Shown piece after piece: positions 52,842-61,724 of a stretch of DNA of 64,000 nt (positions are counted from its first letter, which is position 1; every line of letters starts with the position of its first letter). The notes under the pieces are model-generated. The model made no database searches and was not told where the DNA came from. It was given only the letters and a program-made list of their open reading frames with translations. The DNA is from Eubacteriales bacterium (lineage in GTDB: Bacteria > Bacillota > Clostridia > Lachnospirales > Lachnospiraceae), in assembly GCA_030524715.1 (NCBI GenBank), contig JAUNGB010000004.1, positions 38,049-102,048 on the forward strand. Direction: 5' to 3'. The translations under genes and the position numbers were made by a program.

Positions 52842-52959
52842 ATATTCAGTCTCCCTGAACAGGCCATATATAAGGGCTCACCGCATTCTGACTGAATAAA
52901 GTGAATGAACTGCTTAAGGCTATTTTAACAGAATATTTGGAAATTAGCTATAGGAATTT
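52434..52959. repeat. 526-base near-identical repeat, copy 2
   Basis: Direct repeat of 50294-50819 at an offset of 2140. Together the copies bracket the FN3 gene (51084), so recombination between them would delete it. Confidence 0.9.
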
Positions 52960-53165
52960 AAAGAAATATGTCGCGGATAAGTGTACGGCTGACAGATGAA
53001 ATCTCGAAAAAGAGGGATTTTTGTCGAACGAAAACCGTTGATTGCAGCAATTAATAGAGTTAAGATGGACATGTAACTACTAAAGTATAAGGAATCAAGG
53101 GTGTGGCTTTGACATGGCAAAACTGCAGTTTTACATGCAGAGAGGGTACGCCGGAAAGGGGGATC

Positions 53166-53471
53166 ATGTACTTATCCGAATTATTTTTACAGCAGCTTGG
53201 CGAGAACTATGACGTAGAGTCTGTTTTGACTGCTTTGGAAGTGTGTGATAAAGAATTTCACACCAGATCAACAGAGACTTGCGATGCTCAAAACCTTGCT
53301 TTACACATGAAACAGAGAGACATAGCTGAACCGAGTCAATACACCTGTGAATTCCTGGACTTTTGGGATGTTTGCAAAGAGTTTGATCCGCTGCTGGATG
53401 AACAGCAGAAAAAAGAACTCGAGGTTTTAAATACGGCGCGGCAAATAAAGGCAATGGCTGGCCGTATATAA
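53166..53471 (+). CDS. Hypothetical small protein
   Basis: A 101-residue acidic protein, MYLSELFLQQLGENYDVESV, with no recognised family, signal or membrane segment. AAAGGGGGA just upstream of ATG 53166 supports this start; a longer frame from 53103 lacks a ribosome site. A degenerate copy of its middle lies at 50851-51008, so it was once part of a duplicated unit. It may be a fragment of a larger gene. Confidence 0.5.
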   Translation: MYLSELFLQQLGENYDVESVLTALEVCDKEFHTRSTETCDAQNLALHMKQRDIAEPSQYTCEFLDFWDVCKEFDPLLDEQQKKELEVLNTARQIKAMAGRI

Positions 53472-54057
53472 TATGTCTGCTGCATATTACGGAGCGATTA
53501 TAATAAGCAGACAGACTCGGAAACCGCATAAATTCCAAAAAGTACAGGAAGCTGTTATCTCAGATGCGGGATGAATCCCGCACCAGGACTAGTACATCAT
53601 TGCATTTATTACTTCAAGATTAGTACAATGATGTACTGGTGAACAAGCCCTGAACAGTGGGAATGAGCGCAGTCCTTGAAATTTTGTATTTTGGGGGCTG
53701 CGCATTTTCTTTATCACACAACAAAATCAGTATATCGTAAATGTAAAAATGAGTCCAGAAAATTCGTTCGATAAAGATATAAATATTTCGAGACGGCAAG
53801 CCGCATAGCGACCTGCGTTCATGAGTATGTAGTAGTTACTGTTCACACCCAAGCCTTGCACTGGCTGCAAGGATTCTTTCAGATGTGTTTTGCCCTTTTT
53901 GTTTTGGGGTGATTACATGAAAGAGTCAGGAAAGAACATTTTGCCATATGCCAAGAACGGGAGGATATACCAACATTTTCTCATTCTGATTATAATGTAA
54001 ACATCTTAATTGAAGCGGCTCAAATAAATAATGAATGAGTAAATGGAGGAAAACAAA
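53472..54057. other. Gene-free stretch with dyads and a repeat
   Basis: About 590 bases with no credible gene. It holds palindromes at 53565-53582 (TGCGGGAT/ATCCCGCA) and 53591-53647 (AGTACATCATTG and its complement), GCGCAG/CTGCGC near 53665-53703, and the 38-base repeat at 53835. Part of 53650-53680 resembles 50117-50147 (GCGCAGTCCTT core). Confidence 0.6.
53835..53872 (+). repeat. Dispersed 38-base repeat, copy 2
   Basis: Differs at 3 positions from 20954-20991. Here the hairpin is shifted: CCTTGCA and TGCAAGG around 5 bases. Confidence 0.7.
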
Positions 54058-55365
54058 ATGAAAAAACAAGTATCCATGATCCTGGCGCTTACAATGGCGC
54101 TTTCTATGAACGGCACTGCAGTTTTTGCAGGCGAGGCATCCCCAAAGCACAGCTATACGGTTGATGAACTGACTGTTAATATCTGGGATAACAACCAGTT
54201 GGACGGCCTGCAGCAGATTGCGGACCAGTGGACGGAAGAGTCGGGTGTTAAAGTGAATATCAATGTAATTACCTGGGATGAATACTGGACGCTTCTGGAG
54301 GCGGGAGCTGTCGGCGGCGAACTGCCGGATGTGTTCTGGATGCACATCAATGAGGCTCAGAAATATATGGAGAATAATGTTCTTTTGAATCTGGACAGCT
54401 ATATTGAGGCAGATGATAAAATTGACCTGAGCAATTACTACGAAGGGATTGTGGATATCTACAGCAGCGAAGGTTCTCAATACGCGCTTCCCAAGGATCA
54501 TGATTCCATAGCGCTTTTGTATAATAAAGCGATTTTTGATAAGTATGGCGTTGATTATCCTACAGATCAATGGTCCTGGGAGGACTATACTGCCGCTGCA
54601 AAGGCTATTACTGAGGCGGGAGCTTCAGACGGTGTGTATGGAACCGCTATGAATACCAATGACGGTCAGGACGGATGGTATAACTTTATTTATGATTTTG
54701 GCGGCAGACTCATCAGCGAAGATAATAAGACGTCCGGTATGGATGATCCTGATACCATTGCAGCGATGACTTATCTGGCAGAAAATCTGTTCCCATGTAT
54801 GCCGTCTCAGGATAGTATGGCGGTTACCGACCCGGATGTAATGTTCCAGAGCGGTATGATCGGTATGATGCTTCAGGGCTCCTGGATGGTGAATACGTTT
54901 TATCAGGCAGAAAATTCCGGCGATTATGCATGGGCAGAGATTCCTTACTATGATGCCAACGGCAATGGCGCCTGCGAAAAGGAAGAACGCGTGTCCATGT
55001 ATAACGGGCTCGGATGGGCGGCGTCTGCCGATACGGAAGACCCGCAGGCTGCATATGATCTGATTTCTGCTTTTTGTTGTGAAGAAGGGCAGTTGAAGCA
55101 GTCAGAGCTTGGAGTGACCATGGCGGCATATAAGGGATGCTCAGAAGCCTTTGTGAATGCTTTTGAAGGCATGGATTTATCTCCGTTCCTTGAAGTGGAA
55201 GAAAACGGCACACTGATTCAGCATCCTGCTTCAAAATATACAACCCGTTGGGAGAGCGCTTTTACTACAGGGCTGATCGCGGGCTGGCAGGATCCTTCTC
55301 AGATGGAAGAGGTTTGTAAGGGACTTGCCGCTGAGATGAATGAAATTCTGGCTTCAGAGCAGTAA
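54058..55365 (+). CDS. Sugar ABC transporter substrate-binding protein (orphan)
   Basis: A 435-residue family-1 binding protein. The signal peptide MKKQVSMILALTMALSMNGT ends in AVFAGEA, without a lipobox Cys. The mature part has LTVNIWDNNQLDGLQQIAD and DVFWMHINEAQKYMENN. GGAGG at 54045-54049 supports ATG 54058 rather than ATG 54043. No permease gene follows; an AraC regulator is next. It may deliver sugars to permeases encoded elsewhere. Ligand not known, possibly galactosides given the downstream GH27. Confidence 0.88.
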   Translation: MKKQVSMILALTMALSMNGTAVFAGEASPKHSYTVDELTVNIWDNNQLDGLQQIADQWTEESGVKVNINVITWDEYWTLLEAGAVGGELPDVFWMHINEAQKYMENNVLLNLDSYIEADDKIDLSNYYEGIVDIYSSEGSQYALPKDHDSIALLYNKAIFDKYGVDYPTDQWSWEDYTAAAKAITEAGASDGVYGTAMNTNDGQDGWYNFIYDFGGRLISEDNKTSGMDDPDTIAAMTYLAENLFPCMPSQDSMAVTDPDVMFQSGMIGMMLQGSWMVNTFYQAENSGDYAWAEIPYYDANGNGACEKEERVSMYNGLGWAASADTEDPQAAYDLISAFCCEEGQLKQSELGVTMAAYKGCSEAFVNAFEGMDLSPFLEVEENGTLIQHPASKYTTRWESAFTTGLIAGWQDPSQMEEVCKGLAAEMNEILASEQ

Positions 55366-55431
55366 ACGGATTGACAGGCAGTGTCAGGCATGTTACGTTT
55401 GGTTTGATATGAATGATTTTTTTCAGGAGTG

Positions 55432-55487
55432 TGTTTGAAAATTGCTTTTCGTGGGATGTGCAGATTGCGGAAATGAATTTTCAAACA
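55432..55487. promoter_or_regulatory. 12-bp inverted repeat upstream of the AraC regulator
   Basis: TGTTTGAAAATT (55432-55443) and AATTTTCAAACA (55476-55487), 32 bases apart, between the binding protein and the AraC gene. It is suited to binding of a dimeric regulator or to autoregulation. Confidence 0.5.
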
Positions 55488-55509
55488 TGTTCTAAAGAGG
55501 AGAATGCAA

Positions 55510-56379
55510 ATGAAAGCAAAGGATACTGCAAAACGCAACAAGTACTATCACTGCCTGGAATACGATCATGACCAGGTGGGGGATATCTGTCTGGTCGCAT
55601 GTGGAATGGAGCAGTGTGATCCCGGAGTTGATTACGGACCGGAAGTCAGGGACTGTTATCACCTGCATATTGTACTGTCAGGTACAGGTACGCTTTATGC
55701 AGGCGGAAAAACACTGCATCCCCGTTCCGGTCAGATGTTTCTCCTGAAACATAATGAAATGGTTCGGTATACGGCTGATAGCTCAGAACCATGGAAGTAT
55801 TGCTGGGTAACCTATAATGGAACAGAAGCAAAAAGGCTTTCGGAAGATATCGGTTTTACAGATGGCGTGTATTGCCTGGATTCAGCAATAGAGGCGAAGG
55901 AGTTTTTTGAATTGATCCGTCGGATGCATGAAAAACCGGAGATGAATTATATCAACGATCTTCGCCGAAGAGGAATTTTGCTGGAATTTTTGGCGTTGGC
56001 TTTGGAGGCGACAGAAACGCCCTCCCGGAAACTGGCACGCCGTTATGAATATCCGGCGGAGGTCTATGTTCGCAAGGCAGTAGACTTTATCCATTATAAT
56101 TATGCAACGATCAATGTCAGTGATATTGTAGAATATATTGGTTTTACTCGCAGTTATTTTACTACTATTTTTAAGAGACAGGTAGGGGTTTCGCCTCAGA
56201 AGTACCTGCTGAAGTACCGGCTGCAGCAGGGATGCAGCCGGTTGTTGTCTACCGGGCTGGAGATTCAGGATATTGCGGCTCAGGTCGGATACGATGATCC
56301 GTTGAATTTTTCCAAAATGTTTAAAAATACTTATGGGGTCAGCCCCACAGAATACCGCCTGAAGGGTGGGAGAATATAG
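55510..56379 (+). CDS. AraC-family transcriptional regulator
   Basis: A 289-residue regulator. The N-terminal cupin sensor contains YHLHIVLSGTGTLYAGG, and two C-terminal HTH motifs are present: INVSDIVEYIGFTRSYFTTI and LEIQDIAAQVGYDDPLNFSK followed by the family signature MFKNTYGVSPTEYR. GAGGAG at 55497-55502 fits ATG 55510 best. It probably activates the binding-protein or GH27 genes in response to a sugar; it is flanked by both. Confidence 0.92.
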   Translation: MKAKDTAKRNKYYHCLEYDHDQVGDICLVACGMEQCDPGVDYGPEVRDCYHLHIVLSGTGTLYAGGKTLHPRSGQMFLLKHNEMVRYTADSSEPWKYCWVTYNGTEAKRLSEDIGFTDGVYCLDSAIEAKEFFELIRRMHEKPEMNYINDLRRRGILLEFLALALEATETPSRKLARRYEYPAEVYVRKAVDFIHYNYATINVSDIVEYIGFTRSYFTTIFKRQVGVSPQKYLLKYRLQQGCSRLLSTGLEIQDIAAQVGYDDPLNFSKMFKNTYGVSPTEYRLKGGRI

Positions 56380-56424
56380 GCGGCATAGTTGAGATACTGA
56401 CATTGTTTCGTATTTGATATAATT

Positions 56425-56446
56425 CAAGACTCGCTCGCGAGTCTTG
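56425..56446. other. 10-bp perfect hairpin after the AraC gene
   Basis: CAAGACTCGC-TC-GCGAGTCTTG. There is no T-run. It might serve as a stabiliser or a weak bidirectional terminator. A second hairpin, CCCGGC/GCCGGG, is at 56497-56513, just before the GH27 gene. Confidence 0.5.
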
Positions 56447-56544
56447 GTGCAGGATTCGGGTCAGCTACGCTGATATAAACAGTGAGAGGGATAAGACCCG
56501 GCGGGCTGCCGGGCGCTTGATTTTTATATACCAGGAGGATTGCG

Positions 56545-57693
56545 ATGAAGACTGATATGATGGCACAAACACCGCCTATGGGATGGAATTCATGGAACAC
56601 TTTTTTTGACCAATATGATGAAAAATTGATTTTTGACACTGCGGATGCCATGGTGGAACAGGGACTGCTGGCAGCAGGCTACGAGTATCTTATTATCGAT
56701 GATTGTTGGAGCATGAGGGAAAGGGACGCCGCCGGTAAATTGGTTCCCAATCCGGAAAAATTTCCCGGTGGGATAAAAGCGGTGGCAGATTATGTTCATT
56801 CCAAAGGACTGAAATTTGGAATTTATTCCTGCTGCGGCGTCCGCACCTGCGCCGGGTACCCCGGCAGTTTTGAGCATGAATTCTCTGATGCGGCTCAGTT
56901 TGCCGGCTGGGGTGTGGATTATCTGAAATATGATAATTGTTACCGGCCGCGTACGATGACATCGTCCATGCTGTATCGGCGTATGAGTATGGCTCTGCGT
57001 CAAAGCGGAAGGGATATTCTTCTGGCGGCCTGCCAGTGGGGAACGGAAGACGTGCATCAGTGGATCCGTTCATCCGGAGCCCATACTTTCCGATCCACGA
57101 TCGATATTCAGGATGCCTGGAAGTCTATTGAAGCCATTGCTTCCTCGCAGATGGAAAATCAGTGCTTCAATGGGCCGGGCTGCTTCAATGATATGGATAT
57201 GCTGGTAGTTGGAATGTACGGAAAAGGGTTAAATCCCGAAACTTCCATCGGAGGCTGTTCGGACGAGGAATACCAGACTCATTTTGCGTTATGGGCTATG
57301 ATGAACTCACCGTTGATTATCGGATGCGATATCCGGAATATGTCAGAAAAAACAAAGGAGATCTTGACGAATCCGGATATCATCGCTTTGAATCAGGATC
57401 CGGAATGCCGGAGCTGTTATCGGATCGATGTTTACGGGAATCCGGACACCTTTGTTCTGGTAAAGCCTCTGTCTGATGGAAATTATGCGCTGGGATTTTT
57501 TAATTTCAGTGACGTGGCGGCAAAGGTTTCCCTGGACTTTTGGGATATGGGGCTTTCCTGTGCCTTTGGTCAGGGGATGCGCTTCCATGATTGCTTCACC
57601 CATGAGGATATGGGGATTCAAAAGGAATTTTTTGCGCCGACAGTTGCGTCTCATGGCTGTAGGGTTTACCGCTGCAGTATTGCGGAGGATTAA
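56545..57693 (+). CDS. Alpha-galactosidase, GH27
   Basis: A 382-residue GH27 enzyme: TPPMGWNSWNTFFDQYDEKL at the start, LIIDDCWSMRERDAAG, the nucleophile in YLKYDNCYRPR (Asp near residue 130) and the acid/base region CFNDMDMLVVGM near 215. A beta-sandwich domain follows. No signal peptide, so it cleaves imported alpha-galactosides. The IDDCW residue pair is that of alpha-galactosidases rather than beta-L-arabinopyranosidases, by recollection. CAGGAGG precedes the ATG. Confidence 0.93.
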   Translation: MKTDMMAQTPPMGWNSWNTFFDQYDEKLIFDTADAMVEQGLLAAGYEYLIIDDCWSMRERDAAGKLVPNPEKFPGGIKAVADYVHSKGLKFGIYSCCGVRTCAGYPGSFEHEFSDAAQFAGWGVDYLKYDNCYRPRTMTSSMLYRRMSMALRQSGRDILLAACQWGTEDVHQWIRSSGAHTFRSTIDIQDAWKSIEAIASSQMENQCFNGPGCFNDMDMLVVGMYGKGLNPETSIGGCSDEEYQTHFALWAMMNSPLIIGCDIRNMSEKTKEILTNPDIIALNQDPECRSCYRIDVYGNPDTFVLVKPLSDGNYALGFFNFSDVAAKVSLDFWDMGLSCAFGQGMRFHDCFTHEDMGIQKEFFAPTVASHGCRVYRCSIAED

Positions 57694-57695
57694 AG

Positions 57696-57905
57696 ATGAC
57701 CAATCATACATGTATGCATTGCAGTGCGCCTTTGTCCGGAGACGAGATCGCGCTGTATAAAAAGCTTGTGTTTCGGGAAGCGCAGCAATTCCTTTGTCTG
57801 GACTGCCTGGCGTCAAATCTTTCTACGACCCGGGATAAACTGGAACAAATGATTATTTATCTACATAAAACCGGAATCTGTACTCTTTTTGCGAAGTGGG
57901 AGTAA
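57696..57905 (+). CDS. Small CxxC zinc-ribbon-like protein
   Basis: A 69-residue protein with paired cysteines, CMHCSAPL near residue 6 and CLDCLAS near 34, a probable zinc site, followed by a helical C-terminus. It begins 2 bases after the GH27 stop with GCGGAGGA at 57684-57691, so it is translated from the same transcript. No function is assigned; such small cysteine-rich proteins recur beside carbohydrate genes in Lachnospiraceae. Confidence 0.7.
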   Translation: MTNHTCMHCSAPLSGDEIALYKKLVFREAQQFLCLDCLASNLSTTRDKLEQMIIYLHKTGICTLFAKWE

Positions 57906-57926
57906 TGGCTGCACAGCATTTATTTG

Positions 57927-57994
57927 AACGCAGACAGGTAATCCGTTGCTTAGAGCCTCTGTGCTCTGGAAGCGGCGGATTGCCTGTCTGCGTT
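57927..57994 (+). terminator. Long hairpin ending the GH27 unit
   Basis: AACGCAGACAGGTAATCCG (57927-57945) pairs with CGGATTGCCTGTCTGCGTT (57976-57994), 19 bp with one G-U, plus inner GCTT/GAAGC pairing. There is no T-run, but the strength and position suggest termination or mRNA protection. Confidence 0.65.
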
Positions 57995-58181
57995 TATGAG
58001 CAGTAAAGCGGAATGCGAATGTCCGCGTTATTTATTTCTTTTGCTTTGGATAAATTTAAAATATTTTATAAAAAACCAAAAAATCAGTTGCTATTTTGTT
58101 CAGTTCCGTATAATATTAACTCATACGTTTCAGTTGCACGATAAAAGTTACTGTGTGGAAAAGTACCGGAAAGGAGTTAAA

Positions 58182-59714
58182 ATGGCAAAATTAGTGATCA
58201 ATCCTGAAAAAAAGAAAAGCAAGATTCAGAAAGAGATTTACGGACATTTTTCCGAGCACCTTGGAAGATGCATCTATGAAGGTATTTACGTAGGGGAGGA
58301 TTCTCCGATTCCCAATGTGAACGGCATGCGTACCGATGTGGTGGAAGCATTGAAGCAGATAAAGGTTCCCGTGCTGCGCTGGCCGGGAGGATGCTTTGCT
58401 GATGAATATCACTGGATGGATGGAATCGGCCCTAAAGAAAAACGTAAGAGGATCATCAATACTCACTGGGGCGGCGTGGTAGAGGACAACAGCTTCGGCA
58501 CACATGAATATTTTGAACTTTGCCGCCAGTTAGGCTGCAAAACTTATGTAAACGGAAACCTGGGAAGCGGAACCGTACGGGAAATGTCAGAATGGGTAGA
58601 ATACATGACCTTTAAGGGAGTTTCCCCTATGGCGGACCTGCGTAAGGAAAACGGACATGAGGACCCGTGGAAGGTGGATTATTTCGGCGTGGGTAATGAA
58701 AACTGGGGCTGCGGCGGAAATATGAACCCGGATTTCTATGCAAACGAATACCGCAGATATCAGACCTATGTGCGTAATTATAATACTCATCAGGATGAAG
58801 AAGGAAATGAAGTAGGTATTAAAAAAATCTGCTGCGGGCCAAATGTGGATGATTATGAGTGGACAAGAGATGTTCTCAAGACCTGCTTCCGTCATAGCGA
58901 GGATAAATTCCATGGCTTTATGGACGGGCTGTCCCTGCATTATTATGTACATCCGGAGGGCTGGGAGATTAAAGGAAGCGCTACGGAGTTTGACGATGCA
59001 GTCTGGTATAAGACACTCAGCAAGGCATATTATATGGACGAACTGATTCGCCGCCATGGCGCGATCATGGATGAATTTGACCCGGATAAGAAGATTGGCA
59101 TGATCGTAGACGAGTGGGGTACCTGGTATACCGTAGAGCCGGGCACAAATCCGGGATTTCTGTATCAGCAGAATACTATCCGTGACGCTCTGGTTGCAGG
59201 AATTACCCTGAATATTTTCAATAAGCATTCCGACCGTGTGAAGATGGCAAACCTGGCTCAGATGGTGAACGTGCTGCAGGCTGTGATCCTTACGGAGGGT
59301 GCGGATATGATCCTGACGCCAACCTATCATATTTTTGATATGTACAAGTATCATCAGGGCGCCATGCTTCTTGACAGCTCTATTGACGCGGAGAATATCG
59401 GCGTTGCAGAGGAATATCAGGTTCCGAACCTGACAGAGTCCGTATCCATGGGAGAGGACGGGCTGATCCACATTACCGTGACAAATGCATCCCTGACGGA
59501 AACTTATCCTGTCAAAACGAATATCGTGGAGTTTGCCGCGTCTGAAGTCAAAGGCGAGATGGTACAGGGAGAGATGCATGAAAAAAATACCTTTGACGAG
59601 CCGGATGCTGTAAAGGTAAAAGAATTTACTGATATTGAGATGACGGAGGGAGGATTCTGCTTCAGGATTCCGCCGTGCGCAGTGGTTCATCTGACTGTAA
59701 AGAGAAGCGTATGA
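58182..59714 (+). CDS. Alpha-N-arabinofuranosidase, GH51
   Basis: A 510-residue intracellular enzyme. The N-terminus [20 protein letters not shown] and the [20 protein letters not shown] region are GH51 hallmarks. The acid/base is in [12 protein letters not shown] near 172 and the nucleophile in IVDEWGTW near 309; the C-terminal beta domain ends [21 protein letters not shown] at 58170-58176 supports ATG 58182; the longer open frame is non-coding. It removes arabinofuranosyl residues from imported arabino-oligosaccharides. The next gene overlaps by 4 bases (ATGA). Confidence 0.95.
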   Translation: MAKLVINPEKKKSKIQKEIYGHFSEHLGRCIYEGIYVGEDSPIPNVNGMRTDVVEALKQIKVPVLRWPGGCFADEYHWMDGIGPKEKRKRIINTHWGGVVEDNSFGTHEYFELCRQLGCKTYVNGNLGSGTVREMSEWVEYMTFKGVSPMADLRKENGHEDPWKVDYFGVGNENWGCGGNMNPDFYANEYRRYQTYVRNYNTHQDEEGNEVGIKKICCGPNVDDYEWTRDVLKTCFRHSEDKFHGFMDGLSLHYYVHPEGWEIKGSATEFDDAVWYKTLSKAYYMDELIRRHGAIMDEFDPDKKIGMIVDEWGTWYTVEPGTNPGFLYQQNTIRDALVAGITLNIFNKHSDRVKMANLAQMVNVLQAVILTEGADMILTPTYHIFDMYKYHQGAMLLDSSIDAENIGVAEEYQVPNLTESVSMGEDGLIHITVTNASLTETYPVKTNIVEFAASEVKGEMVQGEMHEKNTFDEPDAVKVKEFTDIEMTEGGFCFRIPPCAVVHLTVKRSV

Positions 59715-59971
59715 GCGAAGGGCTGAGAGTCTGCCGTAAATGCGCGCTCCGGGGGGAGTCGAAGGAAGAGTACTTCAGGAAGCTTGAGAACTATATCGCC
59801 CGTCTTGAGGATGAGGTGAGAGTGGAACAGGAGGTCTACGAGGAGCGGCTGAAAAAATGCGAACAGTGTAAGCATCTGCAAAAAGGCATGTGCAGACTTT
59901 GCGGATGTTACGTAGAACTCCGGGCTGCTTTGAAAGTACGCAGATGTCCGGACGTGGACAGGAAGTGGTAA
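59711..59971 (+). CDS. DUF6171 family cysteine-rich protein
   Basis: An 86-residue protein with two cysteine clusters, CRKCALRG at the start and [20 protein letters not shown] near 50, and the end CPDVDRKW. This matches DUF6171 from memory. A coiled helix (residues 17-45) separates them. It overlaps the GH51 stop (ATGA), so translation is coupled. Probable zinc binding; role unknown. Confidence 0.8.
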   Translation: MSEGLRVCRKCALRGESKEEYFRKLENYIARLEDEVRVEQEVYEERLKKCEQCKHLQKGMCRLCGCYVELRAALKVRRCPDVDRKW

Positions 59972-60003
59972 TTGTAAATAAAGGATCCAGGAGGCATAAA
60001 GCT

Positions 60004-61692
60004 TTGAAAAAGAGATTATTGATCACAGGCGTGGCTGCGGCCTTGTTATCTGCTGCGGTAAGTTTTTCCGTCAGCGGTAACAGTTCTTCCGGTGAACCGG
60101 AAGCCGCTGCAGAATCACAGGAAGAAACCAATATGGGGGAAGCGGTAAATGTAAAAGAAGAGTATGAGGGAAGTATCTCAAGAGTAAGCGTTCACGATCC
60201 GTCCATCATAAAAGAACAGAATACCGGTACTTATTATGTGTTTGGCAGCCATCTTGCGTCTGCGAAGTCGGATGACCTGGTGAACTGGGAGCAGATCTGC
60301 AAGGATTATGAGGACGTCAGTGACAATCCCATTTATGGAAATCTGCAGGAAAATTTTGCGGAATCCTTCCGGTGGGCAGGCTTTAACGACGGAGACTGTG
60401 TGGGCGGATATGCCGTATGGGCGCCGGATGTATACTGGGACGACAAATATATCTGGGAAGACGGAAGTCAGGGCGCTTATCTGATGTATTACAGCGCTTC
60501 TTCCTCATGGAAGCGGTCTTGTATCGGGCTTGCCGTATCAAAAGAAATCGAAGGTCCGTATACCTATGCGGCCACGATGATCTATTCCGGATTTTCCCGG
60601 GAGGGCGGAGTGGATGAGAACAGCCAGATTGATACAAAATGGGATAACGATTATCTGAATCTGAAGGAACTGACTGCCCTTGGTTCGGAAAACGGCGGTA
60701 TTGATGAGGTCAGTGAAGAATGGTTTTCGGCAGATGGGACGTATAATCATAAATATGCGCCTAATGCTATTGACCCCACAGCAGTAGAGGACGCAGAGGG
60801 CAACCTGTATCTGGTTTACGGCTCCTGGTCCGGCGGTCTTTTCATTCTTGAAGTGGATGAGGAGACAGGACTGGTGATCTACCCGGGCGTGGATTCTACA
60901 GATGAAGAATCCGGTAATTTTACAGACCGTTATTATGGCACTCACATTGCAGGAGGCAAACATCAGTCCGGCGAGGGTCCGTTCATTCTTTACGATGAAG
61001 AAGCAGGCTATTATTATCTGTATGAGACGTACGGCAGCCTGACGGCAGACGGGGGATACAATATGCGTATGTTCCGCTCTGAAAATATTTATGGCCCTTA
61101 TGTGGACGCGGCAGGAAATAACGCGGCTGACAGCGGCAAGGTAGAAAACTCCAAATACGGCGTCAAATTGATGGGAAATTACCAGTTTGACGGGCAGCGG
61201 GGTTATAAATCCGCGGGCCATAACTCCGCGTTGATCGACGGAGACGGACAGCGGTATCTGATCTTCCACCAGCGCTTTAACGAGGGATCCGAGTACCATG
61301 AGGTCCGTGTGCGCCAGCAGTATCTGAACGAGGATGGGTGGCCCTGTACTGCGGTATACGAAAACCGCAATGAGGCCATTGCCAACGTGGAGGATGCGGC
61401 AGTGGCCGGTACCTATGAGTATATAAATCATGGAAAAGAAAACAGCCCAAATATGCTGGAAACAGGAACGTTGGAGTTAAAAGAGGACGGAAGCGTCAGC
61501 GGCGCTTTTGAAGGAACCTGGAGCAAGGCGGATTCCGGTAAGGGCTATGATTATGTTACGGTCGCCATGGACACCGGATTGGAATTTAAAGGGATTTTCT
61601 ATGAGCAGACAGACGACACAGGAGAAAAGGTGATGACTTTTTCCGCCATTGGATCAAATAATACCTGTATCTGGGGAAGCATGGTCAAATAA
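60004..61692 (+). CDS. Secreted GH43 endo-arabinanase-like hydrolase
   Basis: A 562-residue exported enzyme. The start is TTG 60004 with AGGAGG at 59989-59994, giving the signal peptide KKRLLITGVAAALLSAAVSF. The five-bladed propeller has the catalytic residues in VHDPSIIKE (Asp near 66), NAIDPTAVED (Asp near 257) and SGEGPFIL (Glu near 322). A lipocalin-like domain (about 460-562) is at the C-terminus. It probably cleaves arabinan outside the cell, feeding the GH51 and GH43 enzymes. Upstream codons in the same frame overlap DUF6171 and are not used. Confidence 0.9.
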   Translation: MKKRLLITGVAAALLSAAVSFSVSGNSSSGEPEAAAESQEETNMGEAVNVKEEYEGSISRVSVHDPSIIKEQNTGTYYVFGSHLASAKSDDLVNWEQICKDYEDVSDNPIYGNLQENFAESFRWAGFNDGDCVGGYAVWAPDVYWDDKYIWEDGSQGAYLMYYSASSSWKRSCIGLAVSKEIEGPYTYAATMIYSGFSREGGVDENSQIDTKWDNDYLNLKELTALGSENGGIDEVSEEWFSADGTYNHKYAPNAIDPTAVEDAEGNLYLVYGSWSGGLFILEVDEETGLVIYPGVDSTDEESGNFTDRYYGTHIAGGKHQSGEGPFILYDEEAGYYYLYETYGSLTADGGYNMRMFRSENIYGPYVDAAGNNAADSGKVENSKYGVKLMGNYQFDGQRGYKSAGHNSALIDGDGQRYLIFHQRFNEGSEYHEVRVRQQYLNEDGWPCTAVYENRNEAIANVEDAAVAGTYEYINHGKENSPNMLETGTLELKEDGSVSGAFEGTWSKADSGKGYDYVTVAMDTGLEFKGIFYEQTDDTGEKVMTFSAIGSNNTCIWGSMVK

Positions 61693-61701
61693 AATAAGAA
61701 C

Positions 61702-61724
61702 AGGCCGGGAATTATTCCTGGCCT
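61702..61724. terminator. Bidirectional terminator between the GH43 gene and yesL
   Basis: AGGCCGGGAAT and ATTCCTGGCCT around one base; the hairpin overlaps the stop of the leftward gene at 61712. It has an adjacent A/T-rich run and could serve both convergent genes. Confidence 0.65.

Noticed and set aside
50000-54000. Possible insertion sequence or transposon
   Set aside because: Repeats and broken genes suggest recombination, but no transposase, integrase or inverted terminal repeats with target duplication were found.
58587-59690. Long leftward open frame of 367 codons opposite the GH51 gene
   Set aside because: It is antisense to a well-supported GH51 gene and shows no domain pattern.
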